Assembly: GCA_036268455.1 (NCBI GenBank)
Contig: DATAUD010000022.1
Span: 156,394 to 220,393 of the forward strand
Reading direction: 5' to 3'
Source: DATAUD01 sp036268455
GTDB lineage: Bacteria > Verrucomicrobiota > Verrucomicrobiia > Limisphaerales > Palsa-1400
Length of the DNA: 64,000 nt
Numbering within the stretch: the stretch's first letter is position 1; each line of letters begins with the position of its first letter. A program made the translations under genes and the position numbers. A model generated the notes under the pieces. That model worked only from the letters and a program-made list of their open reading frames with translations. It was not told the DNA's origin and ran no database searches. This document shows positions 9,265 through 18,400 of the stretch, one piece after another.

Positions 9265-9266
9265 CT

Positions 9267-9458
9267 ATGCGCCGCAACCCCTCCATTCTTTTGAGCCGTT
9301 GCCACGATCAGCGGATGCCGGCCTGGGAGTCACCGGTATCGCGTGCCGGGGCGTTGAACCCCACGGAATCGCGCCCCCGCACGCAAACCGCACCGCCGTC
9401 GCCAACTCCCCTCAATTTTGAAACTCAAACAGTCAACAAAACTCCCATACACTTATGA
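9267..9458 (+). CDS. Small Pro/Arg-rich hypothetical protein
   Basis: This 63-residue open frame starts 2 nt after the portal stop and ends in a TGA that overlaps the capsid ATG (ATGA at 9455-9458). Such snug fitting on both sides is the main reason to believe it. The composition (Pro, Thr, Arg) is low in structure and no family is recognised. It fills the place where Mu-like phages have head-assembly or scaffold genes, but it is far too short to be the usual protease/scaffold. Confidence 0.4.
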   Translation: MRRNPSILLSRCHDQRMPAWESPVSRAGALNPTESRPRTQTAPPSPTPLNFETQTVNKTPIHL

Positions 9459-10765
9459 TCAAAACCCTCGAAACCCCAGCGTCGGAATTTACCGCCGATG
9501 AACTGCTAAAGCTGAAAAAAAACGCAACCCTTCCAGCGCTCGGCCAGATAATCGCCGATTCACAGCTTGGCGAAGCCAGATGTAATACTGAACGCCATAA
9601 AATCAAAATCGTCAGGGAAGATGTCACCAAAATCCTCGCCGGTTATATTACCGCGCGTGAACAAGACATTCCGGTTTACAAGGCGATGTACGGGCAACGT
9701 AAAAACGCTCCCCTCGAAAATCTGTTGATTGCGCCCCGGATCTACCGCGACGAAATCCGCCCTCTTCTCAGGAAGGAAGAATCGGCAATGTCCGTCATTC
9801 GTTGCGCCAATGCCCTAGGCGCTTTGAACGGAGTCCTCGTGACCCAAAGATGTTTGGATTTCCTTCGCTGGGATTATCCCGTATTGCGCCGCGTTTCCTT
9901 CGATTTTTCTCCTGAGCCGGTTCAATTCGGTCAGACCATAACCACCCGGCTAACGTCAGTGCCACTTCCCGGACGCTATGATTCAGCCGCCGGATATGCA
10001 AACGGCAATGCCGTGACAACCGATGCCAGCTTTCAAATCAACACCCACGGCTTTGTGCAAATAGCCTTCTCCGCCAATGACCTCAGCGCCACAAAACGGT
10101 TGCTATTTCCCGAGCAGAATGAGGGCCTCCACCATGCGATGGGATTGGACCTCTGCACAAACCTTTTCGCCCTCGCCACCCCCGCAAATTTTCCCGGCCA
10201 GATCGCCGATAACTCAAATGGATTTCCCTCTTCACTCGCCGTTCCAGGAACAACCGTCGTTGCGCCGGATCAAATGAGCCGCTCGTCAGTCATCGCCGTC
10301 AAATCCGCCCTCAACCAACGCGGAGCAACCGGGGGGATTCGCACGCTATTATTGACGGAGCTTTATCACGACGGCCTTGAAGGCGATATGACAATGATCG
10401 GGAACGACTATTCCGACTCGGCGGACATTGAACGAGTCCCGGCCGTAAGCCGCCTTCCGATGGTTGCCCAATTCCAGCCCCTCGAAGCGCCCTACCTTCC
10501 ATACCAAAATCAATTGCAAGGCTTCGGCTTCCGCGCCGATGCCCTCGCGATTGCCGTCCGCCCGCCCGCCGATTATGCCAAGATTTTTAAGGGCGTTGAC
10601 GGGGGCGGACTCATGGAACTTGTCACCAATCCCGAAACCGGCCTTACCGTCGCGATGGCTTTGTTCATTGATCACAAACTCGGCATGGCTTACATGCGTA
10701 TTGCGTACATGTTCGGCGTCGGCGTAGGCAACAAACTCGCCGGCCAATTGATCACAGCCGCGTAA
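9455..10765 (+). CDS. Major capsid-like protein
   Basis: The 436-residue protein lies directly after the portal. It has a charged helical N-terminus (residues 1-115), reminiscent of the delta domain or scaffold region of HK97-type capsids. A beta-rich body follows (TITTRLTSVPLPG, GFVQIAFSANDLSA), and the C-terminal half contains YNQLQGFGFRADALAIAV-like strands and LGMAYMRIAYMFGVGVGNKL. Position, size and pattern point to a major head protein, but the family was not identified from a single diagnostic motif. An encapsulin-like role is a weaker alternative. Confidence 0.65.
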   Translation: MIKTLETPASEFTADELLKLKKNATLPALGQIIADSQLGEARCNTERHKIKIVREDVTKILAGYITAREQDIPVYKAMYGQRKNAPLENLLIAPRIYRDEIRPLLRKEESAMSVIRCANALGALNGVLVTQRCLDFLRWDYPVLRRVSFDFSPEPVQFGQTITTRLTSVPLPGRYDSAAGYANGNAVTTDASFQINTHGFVQIAFSANDLSATKRLLFPEQNEGLHHAMGLDLCTNLFALATPANFPGQIADNSNGFPSSLAVPGTTVVAPDQMSRSSVIAVKSALNQRGATGGIRTLLLTELYHDGLEGDMTMIGNDYSDSADIERVPAVSRLPMVAQFQPLEAPYLPYQNQLQGFGFRADALAIAVRPPADYAKIFKGVDGGGLMELVTNPETGLTVAMALFIDHKLGMAYMRIAYMFGVGVGNKLAGQLITAA

Positions 10766-10795
10766 AAGAATCCACCCGTCGAAATCGCGTAAAAA

Positions 10796-11107
10796 ATGAA
10801 AATCATCACCAAACTTTCGGGAGAGGCCAGAGAGCAACCCCGCGAAATCCCAACCGATTGCCCCGCTAATTTGAAGGGCATTCACGTTCAAGGACCTGAT
10901 GGAATCGTCCGCTATCTCTCGATACACGCCGGGCGCGTTTCACTTCATCATGGCGATCGGGCCGTCGTTATTCCATTTTCCGTCCTCTTGGACTTCGCCA
11001 AAAGCATTGATCCCAAATTCAGCGAAGCTCCGCCAACGGAAAACCAGTCGACGCCAGCCGATTCCCCCCTGTTGCCCGCATCCCGGCGTAATCCTTTCCT
11101 AAACTGA
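10796..11107 (+). CDS. Hypothetical element-encoded protein
   Basis: This is a 103-residue protein with a beta-rich centre (IHVQGPDGIVRYLSIHAGRV, then VVIPFSVLLDFAKS) and a Pro/Ser-rich tail. It starts 30 nt after the capsid gene and ends 1 nt before the next gene, so it is part of the structural operon. I do not recognise the family. A head-decoration or head-completion protein would fit the position, but nothing in the sequence proves it. Confidence 0.55.
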   Translation: MKIITKLSGEAREQPREIPTDCPANLKGIHVQGPDGIVRYLSIHAGRVSLHHGDRAVVIPFSVLLDFAKSIDPKFSEAPPTENQSTPADSPLLPASRRNPFLN

Positions 11108-11108
11108 T

Positions 11109-11867
11109 ATGCCGGACCCCGTCCTAACTCCACCGACCCCACAATGGATCAACGGCGGCGAGCTGTACGAAACGCCCGCCAGCAATAAATTCGCCCTCTC
11201 CTACGGCTACAAATGGACACAAATCATAGAAGGCGCGTATGATCTCATCATCGACAACGGCAACGACGGCCTCTACAACCGCGGCGTCGTCAGCGGAAAC
11301 TACATCGTCAATGACGCCGATATCACCCGTGACAAAGGCGGGAAAGGCCGCGTCGAAATCCACTGGCAATCCATCGATGGCTACGTCAACCCAGATGAAT
11401 GGTCCCTCACGCCTGAAGACCTGCAGCCCCGCATCGAGCGCCATCCCCTCTTCGCTTCTCTACTGCCTTCTGATCTGGCTACTGTTCAACAGGCGCTTCT
11501 TGCCTTAAATAATGGGTCTATGGTTACCGCGCTGAATCAGTTCAACGGCACAAATGGTGCGTTGATGACGAAACTTTATGAAAAAATGCGGAAGGGATCC
11601 GAGAATTACTACCTAGCTGGATGGCGTTACACATGGGCTTCTTATTATCTCCCAACCGATGTCCCCACCGTCAATATCGGCGGCGTTACGCAAACGCCTG
11701 GCGGACCTCCCGCGCACCTTTTCCCCTTCGAGATAAGCTGGCTTCGCCTGGCTGATGATCTCTCTCAAGCCGCCTGGTGTCCTCTCGGCGGCATCGTAAA
11801 GTTAACCCGCCATTGGATCGGCGGCCCAATGGGCTTTTGGGACCCGGACATTTATCCCCCTGGATAA
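11109..11867 (+). CDS. Hypothetical element-encoded protein, last gene of the operon
   Basis: The 252-residue protein is rich in aromatic residues (GYKWTQIIEGAYDLI, SENYYLAGWRYTWASYYLP, PFEISWLRLADDLSQAAW). It has no signal peptide, transmembrane segment or enzymatic motif I can name. It directly follows the 103-residue protein and closes the plus-strand gene series of the element. A virion or DNA-packaging accessory role is possible from position only. Confidence 0.55.
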   Translation: MPDPVLTPPTPQWINGGELYETPASNKFALSYGYKWTQIIEGAYDLIIDNGNDGLYNRGVVSGNYIVNDADITRDKGGKGRVEIHWQSIDGYVNPDEWSLTPEDLQPRIERHPLFASLLPSDLATVQQALLALNNGSMVTALNQFNGTNGALMTKLYEKMRKGSENYYLAGWRYTWASYYLPTDVPTVNIGGVTQTPGGPPAHLFPFEISWLRLADDLSQAAWCPLGGIVKLTRHWIGGPMGFWDPDIYPPG

Positions 11868-12124
11868 TTCAGCCCGGCCGCTGGCCATTGGTCATTGGAA
11901 CTAACTCGCCAGCCTTTGGCGAAGCCGACGCGCGGCCCTCGCGGCGGCATCGCATCGGTGTTTTTGACCGGATTTCGGCCTTTGAATTTTTAACCTGTCC
12001 GGTGGGTTTGGAAAATGGACGCCGCGCCGGCGCGGCGCGTTACTCGCGTTCTAAGACCCATTCCGAGGGGCATTCACACCCATTTCGGCGCGGGCCGGGA
12101 ATTACCCAAACCCAAAAAAGTGGT

Positions 12125-12159
12125 TTGACTGACCTTGACTAACCTTGACTGGCTTGACC
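12125..12159 (+). repeat. Four tandem TTGACT iterons with helical spacing
   Basis: TTGACT occurs at 12125, 12135 and 12145, and TTGACC at 12154, spaced 10, 10 and 9 nt apart and joined by GACC/AACC/GGC linkers. One face of the helix would therefore carry four sites. The decamer CCTTGACTAA within the array also occurs at 2352-2361 on the other side of the element, in the same orientation. Possible roles are transposase or regulator binding. Confidence 0.6.
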
Positions 12160-12177
12160 GGCTAAACCAAAGAACAG

Positions 12178-12193
12178 GGGCGTCGCGACGCCC
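12178..12193. repeat. 16-bp perfect palindrome
   Basis: GGGCGTCGCGACGCCC is perfectly self-complementary with no loop. It could form a protein-binding site or cruciform. It lacks a T-tract, so it is not a typical intrinsic terminator. It lies about 20 nt after the TTGACT iterons. Confidence 0.6.
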
Positions 12194-12405
12194 GACATCC
12201 ACACATTACCACGATTCAATGGGATTGCAAGTCAGTGTGGGTAATCCGGCAATCGTTTCTGCACGCTATAAGTGTCTTTCTGCATCGTTTAAGTGACACC
12301 CGCAAATTGCAAGGCCCTGCCGAGTAGCTTGTTGGAATGAGATTTGCTAAACATCCATCCGCCTCCGGGCACCGAAATATTACTACCTACTAACCGATAC
12401 AAACT

Positions 12406-15400
12406 ATGATAGATAAATCCTCTACTGAGAGTCGTGTCTCCACTTGGGCTGGAATACGACGTAAACGTTCACGTTTAGCGCGTCGTTTATTCGAGCCTGT
12501 CAACCGATCAACCAAGACGGCCCTCGCCACAATTGCAGCGTTTGGGTGTTGTCTAGTTTCTGGACACGCCGCAAATTTGGTGGTCAATAATGGGACAGAT
12601 TCGGGTCCAGGCTCCCTTCGGGACGCGGTTTCAAATGCAGTTTCTGGGGATATTATTACTTTCGACCCAGGTCTCGCTAATTCGACGATCACTTTGACCA
12701 GTGGTGAAATCGATGTCAGCAACAGCGTGACGATCACAGGCGAAGGCGTGGCGAACGTTATAGTGAGCGCCGGCGGCAACAGCCGCGTTTTTCGAGTTTA
12801 CACAAATGTAACAGCGACCCTTGAAGGGTTTGCTATTGAGAACGGTTATGTATTGGGGAACGTGGGAGGCTTCGGCTTTGGCGCTGGCTCCGGCGGCGGC
12901 GCGGCGGGGATGGGCGCTGGGCTTTTAGTGGATTCGAATTCCATCGTGACACTGAATGACATGATATTTGCCACCAATCAAGTCGTTGGCGGCGACGGCG
13001 GATCGGCCGAATACGACTTGCCTGAGGACGGCGGCAACGGCGGCCAGGGGACGGGACCTGAGGTAGGCGTGGGTGGAAGCAATGGACAAAATGGCGCTGA
13101 GGGTGGCAATGGGGGGGCCGGCGGGCTAGGCACAGGGGGTGGCGGTGGTGGTGGCGGTGGCGGATTATTCAGCTCAACGTCAGCGGCGGGGGGTAACGGT
13201 TCGTACGGAGGAGGAGGAGGAGGAGCAGGAGAGGAACTGGATGGCGAAGACGGCGTCACTGCGGCATCTGGCGGCGCCAGCGCGGCCTATGGTGGCCAAG
13301 GTGGGGCTAGCGATGTGGTTGATTCTTCAGACACCCATCCCGGCGGCGGCGGCGGCGGCGCGGGTTTGGGAGCCGGGCTTTTTGTCTGGCAAAACGGCAC
13401 AGTCATGATGTCCAACGTGACCTTCATAAGCAACATCGCAATAGGAGGAAACGGCGGCGGCTCTGATGACGGAATCTCGGGGAATCCCGGCCTGGGCAAA
13501 GGGGCGGCCATTTTCCTACACCCAGCGGCAGTTGCCCTGGCGACGAATTTGACATTTTCGGGCAACACTTCTTCCGATAGTGGCGATGACACCTTTGCGA
13601 TTGATGAAACGACGAAGGACAACAGCGACGTTCTTGGTTCCTTCCTGCCGTACGCTCCTGTCAGCGGCACTGTGCTTTACCCGACTGCCAACGTTTGGAC
13701 ACCCAACGAAGGGATAACCACACAACCCTACGACAGTTCTTCCGTGCCTGGTGAAACCGTTGAATGGGTTGCGCTGCCGGATACCAATGGCAACCAAGAC
13801 GTATCTGCAATTATGTTTGACATTAGTTCGATCACCGGCACAATCACCAATGCCCAACTTCGAATCCATATCTCCACGGCGGCGGGAGAACCAGTTTTCG
13901 GCATGTACGGTTCGACGGATAATGATTGGAACGAAACCACCGGCTTTCCCGAGCCGAGTGAGGCGATTGAATTTGACGATACTGCTGATTTGGTTCCCGG
14001 TGACTGGAAGACTGTGGATGTCACCTCGTTCATAGCACAGCAAGCAGGCCAAAACCAGACCGCCAGCTTTTTTATCTTTGACGATGCCGATTTTGGAGGC
14101 GTGAATTATATCACCTTCGATTCCCGCCAATCGCTTTCCCCGCAACTGCAGCCTCAATTGATCATTGAGGAACAGAACCTCACCGCCACTACAGTAACAG
14201 CGACCAACGGCCCGACTCCCTCCACCTATGGCGAGTCAGTCACTTTGTTCGCGACCGTCACGGCGGCCAGCGGCTCGGCAACGCCGACCGGCAATGTCAT
14301 CTTCACCGATGGCAGCGTCGATTTCACAAACGCCCTGACCGGCAGCGACGGCGTGGCGACGGCATCAATCACGGTGACTAATCTTTCCGTCGAAACCCAC
14401 AACTTCAGCGTTGAATACGCCGGCGATGTGAATTTCACCGGAAACACAAACACGTTCAGCCAGGTAGTCAACCAGGCCGCCCAGGCGCCCCTGGTTTTCG
14501 CGCCGGCCGCGATGCAGGCTTACGGCTCCACTAACACTCTCAGCGTCACCGGCGGTTCTGGAACCGGCTCGGTGACCTTCAGCGTTGTCAGCGGTCCGGG
14601 AGAGATCGTCAATGGCGATCAACTCGTTGCCACAGGGACGGGACCGATTGTCGTCGAAGCCGATCAAGCGTCGGACCTTAACTATCTCGACAACAACACG
14701 AACGCGACTGTTACGGCGACGGCAGTCACTTTGACCGTCAGCGGCATTGTTGCGGAAAACAGGATGTATAATGGAAGCACTAACGACGCCCTCAACTTCG
14801 GGGAGGCTTCATTGGTCGGCGTCCTAAATGGGGATAACGTTTCGCTGGTTACGGAAGGATCAACGGCCTATTTTGCCAGCAAAGACGCGGGAACGAACTT
14901 GCCGGTGACCGTCTCCGGACTATCGTTGTTCGGCAGCGCCGCCACCAACTACTCGCTGTCTGAGCCGATGCTCTCCGCCAATATTTGCGCGGCCCGTGTG
15001 ACCGTCACAAACATTGCCGCATCGAGCAAGCCCTACGACGGAACGACCAACGCCACACTGACCGGCACGCCCGTTTTATACGGCATTGTCGAGGGGGACT
15101 CGGTTTCCCTTGGCGGCGTTGCCACTGCGTCGTTCGTAAGCCCCGAAGTCGGGACCAACGTGGCGGTCGTGGTTGCTGGATATGTCATCAGCGGGCCTGA
15201 CGCCGTGAACTACAATCTGGTTCAGCCAGTCCTCAGCGCGAACATCACTCCCGCGACGTTGACGGTAGCCGGCGCGATTGCGGAAAACAGAATGTATAAT
15301 GGCAGCACCAACGACACTCTCAATCTCACTGGCGCCAGCCTGGTCGGCGTTGTCACTGGAGACAACGTTACGCTCGATACGAATGGGGCAATGGCCTCCT

Positions 15401-18400
15401 TCTCCGACAAGCTCGCGGGCACCAACAAGACTGTGACCGTCAGCGGCTTGACGCTCGATGGCTCGGCCAGCGGCAACTACTCGCTGACTCAGCCGGTCCT
15501 CTCCGCGAATATTTGCGCGGCGACCGTGACCGTGACGAACATCGCCGCCGTAAGCAAAACCTATGACGGCACGACCAACGCCACCTTGTCAGGCACAGCC
15601 ACCTTGTACGGAGTCGTTGAGGGAGACTCGGTTACCCTGGGCGGCACTCCTTCCGCTTCGTTCGCAACGCCGGACATTGGAACCAACCTGGCGGTTACTG
15701 TAACGGGCTACACGATCAGCGGGACTGACTCGACAAACTATAATCTCATTCAGCCGGCGCTCTCCGCGAATATCAGCTCGGCGCAATTGACGATTACCAA
15801 TATCATGGCCGTCAATAAGACCTATGACGGCACGACCAACGCGACGCTGTCCGGCACCGCCACATTGGTGGGTGTCGTCGATGGAGACTCGATTACCCTT
15901 GGCGGTTCTCCTGTTGCTTCATTCGCCGCGCCGGGAGTTGGGACCAACCTGACTGTCACGGTTTCGGGCTACACGATAAGCGGGACCGACACAACCAACT
16001 ACACCCTGGTTCAACCGGTCCTAAGCGCCAACATCAGTTCGGCTCCGCTCGTGGTTACGGCCGTCAGCGAATCCTATCCTTACGGCTATCCTTCTCCGGT
16101 CTTCCCGGTAAGCTACTCTGGATTCGTTCCAGGAGATAACGCCGGAAACGCCCTTACCACCACGCCCATTGCGACGATTGCGGCCAGCATCGCCAACGGG
16201 ATCACGAACCGTCCAAACACCTACCCGATTACAGCGTCAGGAGGATCGGCCCCGAATTATTCACTCAGTTATGTTCCGGGAACTTTGACTGTGACAAAAG
16301 CGCCGTTGAACGTTTCCGTTCCAGACGTTTCCCGCGCCTACGGTATGCCGAATCCCACGTTTAACGTGACTGTCACTGGCGTTGTCGGGAATGACGACAT
16401 CACGGCGACCGCTTCGACTCCGGCGACGCAAACCAGCGCGCCCGGCAATTATCCGATCAACCTGAACGTGAACGATCCGAACGGAAAACTCGGATACTAT
16501 AACGTGAACCTTAGCACGGGCACCCTGCTCATCACGAATGCGACGTTGCTCGGAATCGTGCAGGATCAAACCCGCGCCTACGGCCAGACAAATCAACCGT
16601 TCAGCCTCGTCTATAGCGGATTCGCCAATGGCGACACGACGAATATCCTGAGCGGCTCTTATACGCTCGTCTCGCTCGACACCAACGGTGTTGTCGTCAC
16701 GACCAATACCCCGGTTGGAGAGTATCCTATCTATGTTAGCGGCGGCCAGAGCGCGCCCAACTATACGGTGATCTATACGAACGGCGTCTTGACGGTCACG
16801 CAAGCGGTCTTAACTGTCGCGGCCAATCCGGCGAGCATGGTTTATGGATCGCCAGTTCCGTCGTTGTCCGCGGACATCACGGGCTTTGTTAATGACGAAA
16901 GCAGCAATGTTCTCCAAGGGACATTGTCCGTGACGACGGATGCGCAAACCAACAGCGCGGTCGGCACTTACGCGATCGTGCCCAGCGGTTTGAGCGCGAC
17001 GAATTATTCGATTGTTTACAGCAACAGCCTGTTGACGGTCGAGCAAGCGCCTCTGAGCGTGGTCATCAACGATCAAACGATCATGTATGGCCAGCCATTG
17101 CCGACCTTGACCGGGTCTCTGACCGGTGTCGTCAATAACGATCCGCTGACGGTTCAGTTCACCACGACTGCCGTCAACGGCGGTCCCGTTGGAGCCTACC
17201 CGATCAGCGCGGAATTCAACGATCCGAGCAACGTTCTCGGGAACTACTCGCTCTCAACGCAGGGCGGCACGCTGGATATTACGCCGGCGACGCTTGAAGT
17301 CGAAGGGCCCGACGTTTCTCGCGGTTACGGCTCCACCAATCCTGTTCTCATGGCGTCCTACCTCGGCCTGGTAAACGGCGACACGACTAACGTCATTGTC
17401 GGCCAGCCTATTCTTAGCACGACGGCGACGAACACCAGCACGGTCGGCTCCTACCCGATCACGGTGGATGTCAGCGGCGTTTCCGCTCCGAATTACACCA
17501 TTCAAGCCGTCCCGGGGAACCTTGTGGTAACGCAAGCGGTGCTGGAAGTGACGGCGGACAATCAAAGCCGCCTCTATGGAACGACCAATCCCGTTTTCAC
17601 GACGACGATCACCGGGTTCCTCAATGGCGACCCGACCAATGTGGTTAGCGGTTCGCCCGATGTCACGACGACCGCGACGATTGACAGCGCGACGGGAACC
17701 TACCCGATTGAAGTTTCACAAGGAACATTGTTCGCCACAAATTACAGCTTTGCGTTCAGCAACGGCGTATTGACAGTGGGGCAAAGCATCCTGACGGTCA
17801 TTGCCGACCCGCAGGAAAAGACCTACGGCGACACCAATCCTCCGTTGACCTTCCACTACAGCGGATTCCTCAATGGGGATGACACCAACTCGCTGACGGG
17901 AAGCCCGAACGTATATACGTTTGCCCACACGAACAGTCCGGTTGGCGATTATACCATCCACATTCATCAAGGAACGCTGGCTTCGACCAATTACGCGTTC
18001 GCCTTCTCGAACTCGGTTTTGACGGTGGAGCCGGCGCCATTGGCCCTGACCTCCTTCGATGCATCCCGCCTATATGGCGCGACGAATCCAGTATTGACGG
18101 GTTCGCTGGTTGGTTTGATGAACAACGATCCCATCACGGCCAGCTTCAGCACAGCGGCCACTACGAACAGCCCGGTTGGAGCGTATCCGATCACGGCAAT
18201 GTTGGACGACACGAACGACTTGTTGACCAACTACGAGGTCACGACAAACCTGGGCAACCTGACGGTAACGCCAGCGCCCCTGGTGGAAACCGTGAGCAGC
18301 GTCACAAATACTTATGGCGCTCCCCTGCCTGCCTTCACGGGTAGCTTGACGGGCCTCGTCAATGACGATGACATCACCGCATCGTTCGTCACCACCGCGA

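Larger units (their letters stand above)
2354..12193 (+). mobile_element. Compact Mu-like transposable prophage or capsid-bearing element (boundaries approximate)
   Basis: All genes from 2388 to 11867 run on the plus strand, mostly with ATGA overlaps or gaps of a few bases. They include a MuA-type transposase, a DUF935 portal and a major-capsid-like protein. I see no MuB ATPase, Gam, large terminase, head protease, tail, baseplate or lysis gene. Flanking genes (GYF protein; giant secreted protein) look chromosomal. Boundaries are guessed from the shared CCTTGACTAA 10-mer at 2352 and 12133 and the palindrome at 12178-12193. I could not identify target-site duplications or TG..CA ends by eye. 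It could be a decayed Mu-like prophage, a satellite or a domesticated element. Confidence 0.7.
11868..12405. other. Non-coding region at the right side of the Mu-like element
   Basis: No gene is supported here. The interval contains four iterated TTGAC(T/C) units (12125-12159), a 16-bp perfect palindrome (12178-12193), and an AT-rich leader in front of the giant protein gene at 12406. The right end of the mobile element most likely lies in this interval. Confidence 0.55.

Noticed and set aside
9455..10765. Encapsulin nanocompartment instead of phage capsid
   Set aside because: Immediate linkage to a DUF935 portal and a Mu-type transposase favours a phage head protein, and no cargo gene is adjacent.
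11777..12142. 121-codon plus-strand open frame at the end of the element
   Set aside because: It starts inside the 252-residue gene in another frame, is Arg/His rich and runs through the TTGACT iterons.
12978..13259. Proline-rich minus-strand open frame opposite the Gly-rich part of the giant protein
   Set aside because: It is the antisense of GGC/GGT glycine codons; composition alone explains it, and it has no start signal.
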